64,000 nt of DNA from Lodderomyces elongisporus. Lineage: Eukaryota > Ascomycota > Pichiomycetes > Serinales > Debaryomycetaceae. This document shows, one piece after another, positions 40,693 through 52,302 of this stretch; within the stretch, counting starts at the first letter, position 1; each line of letters opens with the position of its first letter. The stretch is taken from positions 744,001 through 808,000 of the forward strand of contig NC_083677.1 in NCBI RefSeq assembly GCF_030384665.1, given 5' to 3'. A model generated the notes under the pieces. It saw only the letters and a list, made by a program, of their open reading frames with translations. It was not told where the DNA came from and searched no databases. A program made the translations under genes and the position numbers.

Positions 40693-42138
40693 GAGTGAAG
40701 AATATATTAATGAGAAAGAGAAAGAGAAAGGGAAAGAGAATGAGGAAATGAAAAGATAATGAAAGGTAAAGCAAATGCAAGTGTAATAGACTTTAGAATA
40801 GATTAAAATGTTTTTGATTTGAACAAATTTTGAGATGCCTCTTGCTCTTGAGAACCAAACAAGTAAAACTGTTTGTTGATAGTGAAACAAATTTTATTTA
40901 AAAAAAAAGATAGGAAAGAATAATAGGACCTAATAAACTTTAGTTAGCTCGTATCACGTGATCACAAAAATCTAGCTAGATGTCGTCACATGACGTTAGC
41001 AAGCTTTTTCCTCTCTCTCGCTCTCTCTCTCAGTTTAATTTTTTCTTTTCTTTTCCTTTTTTTTTTGGTTTGGCACAAAATATGAAATGAGAAACAAAAG
41101 AAGAAACCACATTTGTTTAATGCAATCAATTTGGCTTTTCTCATTCCTTTTGTCTATCTTTTCATTAATAATAAACAGTAACTCATCGTCAAAAATTTTT
41201 TAAAAAAAAGGGGCAACTGGCGTGAAAGAAAAAGGAATGAGTTTTCATATTCTGGATAAAAAGAAAAAAAAATACTTAAACTATAAGAACAACAACAACA
41301 AAGGGGGAGGGTTAGTTAAGAAAGGCATGGTTGGTATATATATATCAAGTATTGTATATATCGTGTAGTTTGTACGCGTAAGTCCCTGTTAGTTTCTTTC
41401 AGTTGGTTGAAGTCAAAGGCAAAAATGAAATAAAAAATTAGAATTTGAAACGCGTATTCCATTCTTACATTTTTATTAATTCCTGTTTGGGTCAAAAGCA
41501 ATTTTTGTTTTTGCCGCAACAGCCAAACAATCAGAACCAACAAACACAAAGGAGGAAAAATACCGCGCCAGTTTCTCCCTTCATACAATAGAGAGAGGTG
41601 TGCCTGTATGTTTGTCTAAGGAGAGGAAGATGAGTGCTACAACGACGCGTGAAAATGCGAGAAAATGTAAACACATGCACAGAACCATGAAACAAGAAAT
41701 TACCACCCACCTACCCACTTTCACAACCACTACTACTCTAAAGTCTCAAAGTGCCACTAACACCACTACTATACGGCTGCTATTGTTACATTGACTTACA
41801 GATAAGCTCACAAAGTGGGCATATCTCACATCTTATACAGTTTTAGACTATTCCTTTTATTATTTCTAATAATAATAATAATAATAGTAATAATAACAAT
41901 AACAATAACAATAACAGTAGCAGTAATAATCTTGCAAACTCTGCTAACCCAGTTGGTTAGCTAAATTAATTACAGATTACAGCTAATTGGAAAAGTAATT
42001 GGATGGTAAAGAAGAAAGAAAAAATTGCTTCACTTCACTCCTGAGTTTCACCAATTTCACCACTTTTGCTTTACTTTTACCATCTTTTGAAACCATCACT
42101 CACCCACTCACTCACCACCATCACCACCATCACCTCCA

Positions 42139-42170
<32 letters not shown>

Positions 42171-42280
42171 AGTTTCAGCAACAACATAGGAAGCCAAATT
42201 ATCATCTTGACATCACGTCCAATAGCTTCCACGCATACAAACACTGATACTGAAATTGAAACTAACACGTACACACACAC
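40693..42280. other. AXL2 upstream region
   Basis: About 1.6 kb. It contains TCACGTGATCAC at 40954-40965, a TCACATGACG-like element near 40986, three perfect ACGCGT boxes (41374, 41450, 41645), an (AAT/AAC)n array near 41868-41930 and a (CTA)n array at 42139-42170. Short frames such as 41600-41794 overlap these elements and are not accepted as genes. Confidence 0.6.
41374..41650. promoter_or_regulatory. Cluster of three ACGCGT (MCB) boxes
   Basis: Perfect ACGCGT at 41374-41379, 41450-41455 and 41645-41650, the last followed by GAAAA. MBF/SBF-type factors bind this core to drive G1/S transcription in yeasts. AXL2 is a cell-cycle-regulated gene in S. cerevisiae. The cluster lies 630-910 bp upstream of its start. 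Confidence 0.6.
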
Positions 42281-44320
42281 ATGCATATGTTGTTGCCTTT
42301 CCCACAACGACAGCTGCTACTACAGCCATTATATTTGATATACCTCCTATTACTCCTACAGTTGACCAGTCATGTCCACGCAACAATATACATGGGCTTC
42401 CCATTCAACGAACAATTACCAAATGTAGCCAGAGTTAACGAAGCTTACACATTCACATTTGCGAAATCCACATACAAATCTACTAGCGAAGGAGGCTCTG
42501 ATAATATCCAGTACAATGTCACATCACTACCATCGTGGCTCTCATTTGACTCTGAAAGCAGAACATTCACAGGTACCCCAGACTCATCGGACGAGGGGGA
42601 GTTTCAAATCACACTTGTAGGAGTAGACCAACTGGACGATTCAAGTATGGAAAACTCGTACTCAATGGTTGTATCTTCACTGCCTGACTTGGACTCAAAC
42701 AGTTTTAATTTATACGATGAATTGACTTCAATGGGCCAAACAAACGGAGGCGATGGTCTCGTCCTCAAGCAAGGAGACGAATTTAGCTTTACATTCCCCA
42801 AAATTGACGACTCAGTTGCCTATTATGGAAGATCCTCCGATAGAACATCTTTGCCCAATTGGGTCAAATTCAGTGGTAATACATTCTCGGGTACGGTCCC
42901 TTATGCAACCCTGGAAAATTCACCTTCTCAAGCATTCAACTTGAACTACATCGCAACTGATATTGCAGGCTACGCTGCAGTGGTTAAAACTTTTGAAATT
43001 TTAGTTGGAGGACACCAATTATCTACCGACTTGAAAGAAGCCATAGAAATCGAAGGATATAAGAATGAAGAGGTTGAAGAAGACGTTCCACTTTCGCACG
43101 TCTTTTTAGATGGTGCACAAATTGCTAAAGAGAACATTTCTTCAGTTATAGGTGATGACTTGCCAGACTATTTGGAATTAGACACAAGTGACTACACTAT
43201 AAGTGGCACATTACCCAATGACGAAAGTGATGGCTCAAACTCAACAACGTTTAATGTACAAATAGAGGATATCTACGGAAACAAGGTACAAATACCCTAT
43301 TCAGTGCGAATAAGCAAAGAAACAAGTCTGTCTTCGATCTATGAAAGCAGTTACACCGCCTCAAGTTCTTCTTCTTCTTCTACTACTTCTTCGTCGTCGT
43401 CGTCACTGTCGCGCTCTCTGACTACATCCTCTGCATCTGCCTCAGCAACATCATCATCATCATCTACAGCTGAGACATCTTCTGCTGCAGCTGCAGCAGC
43501 AACAATTCATAATAAATCAAGCAATAACAATCTTGCAATTGGTTTAGGAGTAGGACTCGGTGTGGGCATTCCGCTCTTGGCTCTTTTGATTCTCGGGTTA
43601 TGTTGCTGTTGCAGGAGAAGGAAAAATAAAGATAAGACTGCTTCAGCTTCTACTGCTGCTGGAGCTGGCGCTGGCGCTGCTGCTGCGGCGGCGGATATGG
43701 AAAAGGGCACATACGACGATGCTTCGCCTGGGTCCAACTATACTGCAACAAGTACCTCGTTTGCTCCATTAACACAATTAACTCCTGCCAGTGTATCACA
43801 GCTCAATTTGATGAAACTTGAAAAATCAGCCGCAGCCAACGACTCTGATCTATCACTATCCTCATTAACGACGCACGTTAACGATGAAGACCAGCAATTA
43901 CAGCAACAACAACAACAACAACAACAAAACCATCTAGACTCACAAGGAGAACAACAACAACCTGTTGTGACAAGTTGGCGAGCGGATGCCAAAACAGATA
44001 ATAAAGAAGTAACTTCTCAAGCGCAAGATCCACTTCGATTCAGCACGGCGACAACTTCTACAGTGAATACAGATAACTTGTTCACTGTACGCTTAGTCGA
44101 TGATAATAACGGTGACAACTCTGCAAGACTGTCGAATCAAGTTTACTCGCGTCAAAGTGGAAACACCAGTAAAACAGCCTCACAATTAATGCTAGTCCCT
44201 GAAGCCAATTTAGTGGAGTTTACTACACGAAGAGGTAGTTTACGAGACTCGAGTTTTGAACCAGACCATGTACACATGGAGGAACGTGCCAGCTTCCACC
44301 TGAATGATGATAGCGTATGA
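42281..44320 (+). CDS. AXL2: Axial bud-site landmark Axl2 (cadherin-like, type I membrane)
   Basis: 679 aa. A hydrophobic N-terminal signal (about residues 8-34) precedes an ectodomain with two or more cadherin-like/dystroglycan-type repeats: PFNEQLPNVARVNEAYTFTF, SLPSWLSFDSESRTFTGTP, then YYGRSSDRTSLPNWVKF and IATDIAGYAAVVKTFEI match S. cerevisiae Axl2 blocks. A Ser/Thr-rich stalk (about 350-405) leads to one membrane helix (about 415-440) ending in CCCC-RRRK, a possible palmitoylation site. The cytoplasmic tail has Ala and Gln tracts. Axl2 marks the bud neck for axial budding and interacts with septins and Bud4. It is shorter than the 823-aa S. cerevisiae protein, with a reduced ectodomain and tail. 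In-frame CTG codons in the Ser tract are best read as Ser. Confidence 0.93.
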   Translation: MHMLLPFPQRQLLLQPLYLIYLLLLLQLTSHVHATIYMGFPFNEQLPNVARVNEAYTFTFAKSTYKSTSEGGSDNIQYNVTSLPSWLSFDSESRTFTGTPDSSDEGEFQITLVGVDQLDDSSMENSYSMVVSSLPDLDSNSFNLYDELTSMGQTNGGDGLVLKQGDEFSFTFPKIDDSVAYYGRSSDRTSLPNWVKFSGNTFSGTVPYATLENSPSQAFNLNYIATDIAGYAAVVKTFEILVGGHQLSTDLKEAIEIEGYKNEEVEEDVPLSHVFLDGAQIAKENISSVIGDDLPDYLELDTSDYTISGTLPNDESDGSNSTTFNVQIEDIYGNKVQIPYSVRISKETSLSSIYESSYTASSSSSSSTTSSSSSSLSRSLTTSSASASATSSSSSTAETSSAAAAAATIHNKSSNNNLAIGLGVGLGVGIPLLALLILGLCCCCRRRKNKDKTASASTAAGAGAGAAAAAADMEKGTYDDASPGSNYTATSTSFAPLTQLTPASVSQLNLMKLEKSAAANDSDLSLSSLTTHVNDEDQQLQQQQQQQQQNHLDSQGEQQQPVVTSWRADAKTDNKEVTSQAQDPLRFSTATTSTVNTDNLFTVRLVDDNNGDNSARLSNQVYSRQSGNTSKTASQLMLVPEANLVEFTTRRGSLRDSSFEPDHVHMEERASFHLNDDSV

Positions 44321-44627
44321 TTATAATAATAAATTCTTCAAAAAACAAAAAGATGATGAAAATAAATTAAAATAATAATAAAAGAAAGTAAAAACAATAG
44401 AAAGGAAAAGAAAAGAAAACTTAGATACCAGACAAAAGAAACTAAATTAATAAAAAAAAAACAAGGATAATAAGAAAAATTTAATGTTATGAATGTTTTA
44501 GACCAATGCTTATATACGTGTGAGTAATTGATATAGTTAATGTAATTAATAGAAGATGATATGCCGTGAAATTTTATCAACATTGAAACGAAAAATGTAG
44601 ATATTGTGCATTTGGTCATGTAAATGT
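44321..44627. other. Convergent spacer AXL2 / ACOT9-like
   Basis: 307 bp of A-rich sequence between two 3' ends. It contains AATAAT/AAATAAA-type elements suitable for 3'-end processing. No gene is seen. Confidence 0.6.
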
Positions 44628-46268
44628 TTAACGAATACTTGGAGGTAAGGTTTCAACGTATTGTGCAGTGTCGCCAGCACGTCTTCTTCCACCAACATAA
44701 GTCATCATCTCGGAATACGTTTGAGGTATCACTGAACAATAGCCAACTTCACTTTCAGAATAAGAGTCTTTGGGAACAAAAAAGGAATAGATAAATGTTC
44801 CAGCTGCGGTCTTGCCTCCTTCTTTACTTGGCTTTCCAGTAGGACCGCCTTCAAGTTGCTGTGTCCATGTATCAACTTTAACTTGAATTAATGTACCTGC
44901 CTCATTCAAAAATGCATCTGGATTGGAACTGATCTTGTTCATTGGTGGTAGTTTGAAATTAAATGGTGAGTGGCTATTACCATCTTGTTCTTTCAACTCA
45001 GCTTTTGCAGTATCATCATGAAGATGTTCAGTATATGATATGGTTGCATTCATTGTGAGAACTGAACCCACAGGTACTGGGCTCTTGAACGTAGTAGAGT
45101 CCAAACTCACGAACCTGGGTCCAGCTCCCGAGAATGTTGCTGCTGTACAGTAAGCCAACTCAAAAGATTGACGTAACAAGTAGCCTCCAAATATCATATA
45201 GGAATGACGGTTACGATATTGTGGTTGCATAAACAATGTAGACTCTTGGCTTGTATCTTTCATGAATGAGACGCCTGTAGATTTGGTGATGTGTTCAACC
45301 TTGTCATCTGCGATAAGAGCTTTGGTAGATCTCCACATATCGTATATCAATTTCGACTCCTCTGGTGTTGGTTCAATCATCCTGTGGTTCTTGGCCATCA
45401 ATTTCTTCTTTGCATTATGGGATTCGGCTTTGCGATAATCAATCCAGTCTTGTTCAGTTATGGGAAGGAGTCTATTGATGGGGAAACTTTTGCCGGTTAC
45501 TGGGTGTCTTGCCACAAAAGTGAAATTGGCAGTTAAAAACACATTCTCATCGGGTAAAGCACCTTCATTGGTCAAGCTTGATTCCTCAATATCGGTTTCG
45601 AATGCATAGCCTTTAACTGTGATTTCCATTGAACTTTTACCGGTCCATGTCACACTTCCAGCAAGCACAAAGTTATAATTCATAATCTCATCTACTTTTT
45701 TCACCATATAGATTCTATCAACACTTGCTGTAACATTGACAGGTTCGGCAGGTGAACAATGTCGATATGCAATTCTTCCAGCCAATGCATCAAGATCTTG
45801 AAACAATTGGCCAGCACGTAATCTTCCAAATGCATTAATGTATGCATCGCAGAGCCATTTGTCCTTTTTGAAAGGTAAAAGCAAGTATGAAAATGAATCC
45901 TCTCTAGTCTTTTCAATCACATCGGTGGTAATAGGGTTAACATAAGTAAAACTTCCAATTTTCTTACCCTGAGCTTCAAGTTTCTCCCTCTCCTTTAACG
46001 CGTCAATCCATGTTGCCTTGTTTGGATTGGTTTGCAAGTCACGCAAGTCAGCAAGAATTGTTGCAGCGGCATCGGCAGCATCAGCTGGTTCTTGCGAGCC
46101 AGCTTTATCTATACGGTGAAAACGAGGGGCCGGTGTTGAAGTTGATGCAGCATCGTCATTAATAGGAACAGGAGCTTGTGAGTTGAAACGAATATGTGTG
46201 TACACTGGGATAAGTGAGGATTGATGAGTTGCTTGTTTAGCAATTGAGCAACGAATTGATCTGAGCAT
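44628..46268 (-). CDS. ACOT9-like mitochondrial acyl-CoA thioesterase
   Basis: 546 aa. The N-terminus (MLRSIRCSIAKQATHQSS) is a mitochondrial presequence. Two hotdog domains follow, about residues 125-270 (including GRLRAGQLFQDLDALAGRIAYRH) and 330-520 (including NRHSYMIFGGYLLRQSFELAY and the SLDSTTFKSPVPVGSVL block), as in the double-hotdog ACOT9 family that hydrolyses short- to medium-chain acyl-CoAs to free acid and CoA. Family length and domain order are normal. The segment NTHGG-type seen in animals is replaced by a divergent sequence, so substrate range is uncertain. The next gene, reading away from it, is PDB1 (mitochondrial acetyl-CoA production). Confidence 0.85.
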   Translation of the reverse strand: MLRSIRCSIAKQATHQSSLIPVYTHIRFNSQAPVPINDDAASTSTPAPRFHRIDKAGSQEPADAADAAATILADLRDLQTNPNKATWIDALKEREKLEAQGKKIGSFTYVNPITTDVIEKTREDSFSYLLLPFKKDKWLCDAYINAFGRLRAGQLFQDLDALAGRIAYRHCSPAEPVNVTASVDRIYMVKKVDEIMNYNFVLAGSVTWTGKSSMEITVKGYAFETDIEESSLTNEGALPDENVFLTANFTFVARHPVTGKSFPINRLLPITEQDWIDYRKAESHNAKKKLMAKNHRMIEPTPEESKLIYDMWRSTKALIADDKVEHITKSTGVSFMKDTSQESTLFMQPQYRNRHSYMIFGGYLLRQSFELAYCTAATFSGAGPRFVSLDSTTFKSPVPVGSVLTMNATISYTEHLHDDTAKAELKEQDGNSHSPFNFKLPPMNKISSNPDAFLNEAGTLIQVKVDTWTQQLEGGPTGKPSKEGGKTAAGTFIYSFFVPKDSYSESEVGYCSVIPQTYSEMMTYVGGRRRAGDTAQYVETLPPSIR

Positions 46269-48979
46269 TATTGTTGTTTTTCAATATATACGCAAATATG
46301 ATGGTATCAAAGCAAAAGCAAAGAAAAAACAAATAAATTATCAAAACACAAGAAGGATTTGATTTGTAAATGTCAATGTATATAGATATATATATATATA
46401 TATATTTATGTATATATCTGAAATGTATGTGTGTGTATATAAAAGTCTCGGGTTTAAACGGGATACAGATTGTATTATATATGTGTATCTAAATGAACAC
46501 TTAATTCACTTTGTTACTATATACTTTTATCTGAGGTTGGAGGTGTGGGTGGAATGTGGAATGAGGTTGTAAGTAATTTCACGAGTATTTGTGAGTGTTC
46601 TGCCTCCCTATCTCTCTCCCTCTCTCTCTCTCTCTCCGATTTGGCAACTTTCATTCGAAAAGTCCTCAACATCCCCACCCACCCGAATATTACACAAAAG
46701 TTGAGTGTTTCCTCTTCCCAACACCCCAGAGTGGCAGGGTTATAATAAGTGCGAGTGCACTAAGCTGGCCAATCCGAAGTTCAACAAATGCACTTGAAAC
46801 TACTGTGAAGGAGTATACAAGCGAGATAAGGGATTCAGGAATAAGAATTGCACAACAAAAAAGAGTTCGAGGAGAAGCTAAAGAAACAGATCTTGAAGAG
46901 AAATTTTTTTTAAAAAAAAAAGAGAAAAAAATAATAATACGAATAAGAATTCAAAGCAGAAATCAGTATCAACTTTAGATTGAATAAAAGTTGAGTTTGA
47001 AAAAATGGCTTAAAGTTGTTTTCTAATTAATCTATACGGTATCCATTTATAATTAAAGTCCCCATTAAAGGAAATTGTGCTGTTTGCTTTAGTAGTAGTA
47101 GTAGTAGTTGTTGTTGTTTTTTTTTTGCAGCCATTTGAGTCAAGGTTTTTGAATGCAAACACCATAATAAATTTAAAGATGGAGAAAAACACACACAATT
47201 TCTTCACTAGTGACTTCTTTGTAATGATGGTCGTATAAACCAAAAAAGAAAACGTTATAACTCAAATTAATTTGCTCTTTCAAATCTCCTGTAGAGAGTT
47301 TTATGACTAGAGATACCATTAAGTTCATGTCTTCACAATGCTAATCAAATGTCCCCTTATTTCTCCAATAAATAGAAATATCCATCAAACTAATTCCCGG
47401 TATACGACGGATTATAAACATGTACTACAATTCTATGCAAAAATGGCCAACAAAAAAAATATTTATTTATCCCCTCACTTTTTACAAGAGTGTTCCATCA
47501 AGATAATCGATGAGAAATGGATGTAAAAAAAGGTATTTGGTTTTGTTGACCATTTCCCTTCCCCTCCTTCCCCTCCTTCCCCTCTTTTTCTTCTGCTCAA
47601 TTTTTATTTATTTATTTATTTATTTTTTATTTTTTCCGATGGTGTGCACCTACTAAATTTGTATACCTGGTATACAGATCCTACTTCTCCGAGCTCGATA
47701 CTCCGAAGTGGAGGAAAAGTAAAAAGAAAACTCCCGGGCACAAACAAAGGACTGACAATAACAACATAGAGAACCACTTCATAGCACTATAACCAGAAGG
47801 AATAGATACCAAATTTATACATTAGCTCTTCTCTCCTCTGTCACCCCATCTTCCTTTTTCTCTGTTGAATTGGATCGAGGAGGAAGAATTTAAATCATAT
47901 AAATGATTTTCGTTGTAACTGGACCATGTGTTGTGAGTGTTGTGGTTTGCAATTGGGTCAAATTTTCTACAGATACGTATTCTACAAAGAATAAAGTAAC
48001 CCAGAGAAAGAAGAGAAAGAGAAAGAAGAAAAAGAAGAATGGAAGACAAACTCTAGTAGATATATGTATTTGAGTCTCCAATCAAAATGACTGGTGTCAA
48101 ATACCAATAAAATAAATCCACAATTCAAAAAATCCTTATTGTCTACATTCCAAAAATGGCCATGGCTCACAAAGTGTTTAGTTTGTTTTTAAACATTGCA
48201 ACTTTTGTTTTGGAGTCTAAAGTTCTTCTAAAGACAACGGAGTTTAATCTCCATCTCCTTACATTATAAAGATAAAAAAATAAAAAAAATTAAAAGAAGA
48301 AGAAAAAAACAAAATTCGTTGGTTTGTGTGCACGGACTATTGATGTCCAGTGTATGTGTATTATTTACCATATGGTAGCATCATCTCTTCGCTTAAAGTT
48401 CTTATAGTATTTATCTATCTCTCACTCACTCACATACATTAAGTACTTTACACTTACACAAATTTATGGCAAGTACTACCAAATTATATCCACTATAGCT
48501 TGCCACTACTGTTACTGAGCACTCTTTTTTTCTTTTTATTTTTTTTTTCCCTCGATTATAGACAGCGCAAACTGCGAGGGAATTAGAATCAAAAGAGAAG
48601 AAAAATATTATACTGTCAAATTGCAAAACACCAACCGATACCCCTCTCACACCAACAGATAGTCAGAGACATCACCAGCTCATCACCACTACTGCAATCA
48701 AACACTCGCCCTCCCTAATCTTTATTTTCCCTTTTTTTTCACTTTTCACTTTTATATCACATCCACCAATTAGGATCAGTTTATAATACTCAGGGCCACC
48801 TCTTGTCATATATATATATATATATACATACATACCCATACACAACCATATATATATATATCAACACACATTGCTTATTCTATTATTTTCTAGTTGAGCA
48901 ATTTCTTGAGCAATTCAAACTATCTAAATCACATCACCTATACACTAGACATACAAATACACATACATTATAAAAAGAA
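46269..48979. other. 2.7-kb divergent spacer ACOT9-like / PDB1
   Basis: No credible gene. It contains (TA)n tracts at 46388-46406 and 48808-48862, a (TC)n tract at about 46609-46636, a (TAG/TTG)n patch near 47090-47120, an odd-length perfect palindrome GTATACCTGGTATAC at 47661-47675 and (TTTA)n at 47605-47625. The last 150 bp before PDB1 have TATA-type sequence and an A/C-rich leader. Confidence 0.5.
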
Positions 48980-50131
48980 ATGTCACCAGTTTCCTCAGTA
49001 GCAAGAACTGCTCAATTGGCAGCCCAAGCTGTTAGATACAACAAGCCACTCAGCCAACTTGGCCAGAACCAAGCATTGAGAATGAACTTTAGCAAAAACT
49101 TGGTCTCCCAGCGTTTGAACAACTCCAAAGCTGGTCCTCAAGAGATGACCGTGAGAGACGCATTAAACTCTGCTTTGGCTGAAGAGTTGGACAGAGATGA
49201 CGATGTATTTCTCATGGGTGAAGAAGTTGCCCAATACAATGGTGCTTACAAAGTGAGTAGAGGATTGTTGGACAGATTTGGTGAAAGAAGAGTTATCGAC
49301 ACTCCAATCACCGAGATGGGTTTCACTGGTTTGGCAGTTGGTGCTGCATTGCACGGCTTAAAACCAGTGTTGGAATTTATGACCTTCAACTTTGCTATGC
49401 AAGCCATTGATCAAATCATCAACTCTGCTGCAAAGACTTACTACATGAGTGGTGGTACTCAACCATGTAACATCACATTCAGAGGACCAAACGGTGCCGC
49501 TGCAGGTGTTGGTGCTCAACACTCCCAAGATTACGCTGCTTGGTACGGATCAATCCCAGGTTTGAAAGTCCTTTCACCATACTCCGCTGAAGACTACAAG
49601 GGTTTGCTCAAGGCTGCTATCAGAGACCCTAACCCAGTTGTGTTTTTGGAAAATGAGATTGCTTATGGTGAATCATTCCCAGTCAGCGAAGAAGCACTTT
49701 CATCTGACTTTATCTTGCCAATCGGTAAGGCCAAGGTTGAAAGAGAAGGTACCGACCTTACTATCGTTGGTCACTCTAGAGCCGTCAAGTTTGGTATGGA
49801 AGCTGCTGAAAAATTGGAAAAAGATTATGGTGTCAGCGCCGAAGTTATCAACTTGAGATCAATCAAGCCATTGGATGTGCCAACCATTATCGAGTCATTG
49901 AAGAAGACCAAGCACTTGATTACTGTTGAGAACGGATTCCCAGCATTTGGTGTTGGTTCAGAAATCTGTGCTCAAATTATGGAATCAGAGGGTTTCGACT
50001 ACTTGGATGCTCCAGTTGAAAGAGTCACTGGTTGTGAAGTTCCAACTCCATACGCTAAGGAATTGGAAGACTTTGCTTTCCCAGACACCGAAACCGTCTT
50101 GAGAGCCTCAAGAAAAGTCTTGGGCTTGTAA
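48980..50131 (+). CDS. PDB1: Pyruvate dehydrogenase E1 component subunit beta
   Basis: 383 aa. Residues 1-45 are a Ser/Arg/Gln-rich mitochondrial presequence. The mature part starts at [20 protein letters not shown] and contains the E1-beta blocks [52 protein letters not shown] and [14 protein letters not shown]. With E1-alpha it forms the thiamine-pyrophosphate enzyme that decarboxylates pyruvate in the mitochondrial matrix, feeding acetyl groups to E2. Length is normal for fungi. No in-frame CTG codon was found in the gene, consistent with high expression in a CUG-Ser yeast. Confidence 0.97.
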   Translation: MSPVSSVARTAQLAAQAVRYNKPLSQLGQNQALRMNFSKNLVSQRLNNSKAGPQEMTVRDALNSALAEELDRDDDVFLMGEEVAQYNGAYKVSRGLLDRFGERRVIDTPITEMGFTGLAVGAALHGLKPVLEFMTFNFAMQAIDQIINSAAKTYYMSGGTQPCNITFRGPNGAAAGVGAQHSQDYAAWYGSIPGLKVLSPYSAEDYKGLLKAAIRDPNPVVFLENEIAYGESFPVSEEALSSDFILPIGKAKVEREGTDLTIVGHSRAVKFGMEAAEKLEKDYGVSAEVINLRSIKPLDVPTIIESLKKTKHLITVENGFPAFGVGSEICAQIMESEGFDYLDAPVERVTGCEVPTPYAKELEDFAFPDTETVLRASRKVLGL

Positions 50132-50386
50132 GGTTTGAAGAATATCGTGAGCTGAAAAGAAAATGAAACTTTATAGACCGTGATGTACTCAATGTAAGAT
50201 CATGAAATGAACCAAAAGATATACATGTATACATACATATATATATTTAAAAAGGCTACAAATATGTAAGTGTATGGATGGCCGATACATTTCGTACTTA
50301 TTTGTACCTATTTGTAATTGTATTAACTCTTGAACCTTGAACATTTCACTGTGAACCTTCAAGCTTGATTTTGCCGTTTCTCGCTT

Positions 50387-50440
<54 letters not shown>

Positions 50441-50640
50441 AGTGTGTGAGTGAGAGTGGTTTCACCAATGCACTTGCAAAATTATTATAATAAAAAGATA
50501 CACAAAGTTATTTCACGAGCGATCCTAATTCAAATAATTTTTTGGTTTCGTCGGCTGAATACTGTTAAACTACTTAACGAACTTGGAATTTTACTTGCAC
50601 AGTACCAATTAACCTACAATTAGTAACACATGCCATTAAA
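50132..50640. other. PDB1 3' flank / promoter of transporter gene
   Basis: 509 bp with a (TA)n(TG)n compound microsatellite at 50395-50448. It otherwise contains ordinary A/T-rich flanking sequence. Confidence 0.6.
50395..50448. repeat. (TA)n(TG)n compound microsatellite
   Basis: A TA dinucleotide tract running directly into TG units and degenerate GAGTG. It is likely polymorphic. Confidence 0.9.
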
Positions 50641-52302
50641 ATGTCTGATAATGGAAGCTATGAAGAAGTCGACTCTACGAACAACAAGCTAAATTATAGA
50701 CACGCTGCGTTTGGCGAGGAAAACGACGGTCTCTTACCCATGGCCCAGCAAGACTTAAAGCCCAAACCCAACAGCAAAAGTGTTCGTACCAAATCTCAAA
50801 AAAACCTTTTACCGCAGGATCGAACATACTTTATTGTGCTTATCTTGCTATATTTATTGCAAGGTGTCCCCGTGGGATTGGCGTTTGGCTCGGTACCGTT
50901 TATTCTCAAGGATAAGTTAACTTTTTCACAAGTTGGTGTATTTTCCCTAGCAGCATACCCATACTCTTTAAAGCTCTTATGGTCACCTTTTGTGGATTCC
51001 ATGTACTCAAAAAAGGTGGGGAGAAGAAGGTCTTGGATCATTCCTGTACAAACCATTTCTGGTATTATCCTAATATATCTAGGGTTTATCATGGACGATT
51101 TAATGTTGGACCCACGCAAACACCTCAAGATTATTACTGGGTGTTTTTTTATTCTTGTATTGTGCTGCGCCACGCAGGATATTGCTGTTGATGGTTGGGC
51201 ATTAACCGTGTTATCACCCGAAAGTCTATCATTTGCCTCTACAGCGCAAACCATTGGCATGAACTGTGGTTATTTCATGAGTTTCACCATATTTCTTGCA
51301 TTGAGCTCACCAGAGTTTGCTAACAAATATTTAAGGTCTGCCCCTCTGCAAAAGGGTTTATTTTCTCTAGGCGAATATTTGACCTTCTGGGGAGTAATGT
51401 ATCTTTTGATAACTATAATTGTTGTCTTTATTCCTGAAGATCCAAAACATTTGGTCGAAGTGAATAGAGAGAGAATGGCCAAGGAGAAACAATATGCGCT
51501 TTCAACTTACAATGAGAAAAAGAGAAACAAGTTGACTCAATTGACCGATGTTTACTCGTCGATGTACGAAGTGTTGAAATTGCCCAATGTTCAAACATTT
51601 GTTGTAATTTTGCTCCTTGCAAAACTTGGGTTTCAAGTTAATGAAGCCGGTACGAATTTGAAATTGTTAGAAAAGGGACTAAGCAAGGAGGATTTATCAA
51701 TCACGGTTCTAATTGATTTCCCATTCGAGATGATCTTTGGGTACTATGCAGGAAGGTGGTCGACGGGGAAGACACCTTTAAAACCTTGGCTCTGGGGATT
51801 TTTGGGAAGATTACTTGCTGCAACACTTGCACAATTTGTCGTTTACTTTTTCCCTCAAGACAGACAAGTTTCCAAAGTATATTTTCTTGCAATTATTTTG
51901 CAACATCTTCTTGGTTCATTTATGTCAACAATCCAATTTGTTTCACTATGTGCTTTTCATACAAAGATTGCTGACCCGGCTATTGGTGGTACGTATATGA
52001 CTACATTGAGCACGCTTTCCAATTATGGTGGCACATGGCCGAGAATATTTATTTATTTCCTTATCGATAAGATCACATTGAGCAAATGCCAACTTCCTGG
52101 AGATGGTCATTTTCTTGTCAACTCAGATGAAACAAAGAAGCAATGTGAATATAGTGGCGGTAAAATTGCAATCATAAGAGATGGATATTACTACACAAAT
52201 GCTTTGTGTATTGGGTTGGGGATCATTATTTGGTTCTGGGTAAAGAGAAAAGCTGCATATTTACAAAGCCTTCCAAATAGTGCGTGGAGAGTCAAACGGT
52301 GA
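50641..52302 (+). CDS. Acetyl-CoA transporter-like MFS protein (SLC33A1/AT-1 family)
   Basis: 553 aa. A hydrophilic N-terminus (about 60 residues) is followed by about eleven or twelve membrane segments. Family blocks: YLLQGVPVGLAFGSVPFILK, SLAAYPYSLKLLWSPFVDS, ATQDIAVDGWALTVLSPE, a TAQTIGMNCGYF helix, and near the end ADPAIGGTYMTTLSTLSNYGG. These match the acetyl-CoA transporter family (human SLC33A1 in the ER membrane; S. cerevisiae YBR220C). The protein would move acetyl-CoA or a related compound into an internal compartment; transport by the yeast protein is not well established. It lies 0.5 kb downstream of PDB1 on the same strand, with its own promoter. Confidence 0.88.
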   Translation: MSDNGSYEEVDSTNNKLNYRHAAFGEENDGLLPMAQQDLKPKPNSKSVRTKSQKNLLPQDRTYFIVLILLYLLQGVPVGLAFGSVPFILKDKLTFSQVGVFSLAAYPYSLKLLWSPFVDSMYSKKVGRRRSWIIPVQTISGIILIYLGFIMDDLMLDPRKHLKIITGCFFILVLCCATQDIAVDGWALTVLSPESLSFASTAQTIGMNCGYFMSFTIFLALSSPEFANKYLRSAPLQKGLFSLGEYLTFWGVMYLLITIIVVFIPEDPKHLVEVNRERMAKEKQYALSTYNEKKRNKLTQLTDVYSSMYEVLKLPNVQTFVVILLLAKLGFQVNEAGTNLKLLEKGLSKEDLSITVLIDFPFEMIFGYYAGRWSTGKTPLKPWLWGFLGRLLAATLAQFVVYFFPQDRQVSKVYFLAIILQHLLGSFMSTIQFVSLCAFHTKIADPAIGGTYMTTLSTLSNYGGTWPRIFIYFLIDKITLSKCQLPGDGHFLVNSDETKKQCEYSGGKIAIIRDGYYYTNALCIGLGIIIWFWVKRKAAYLQSLPNSAWRVKR

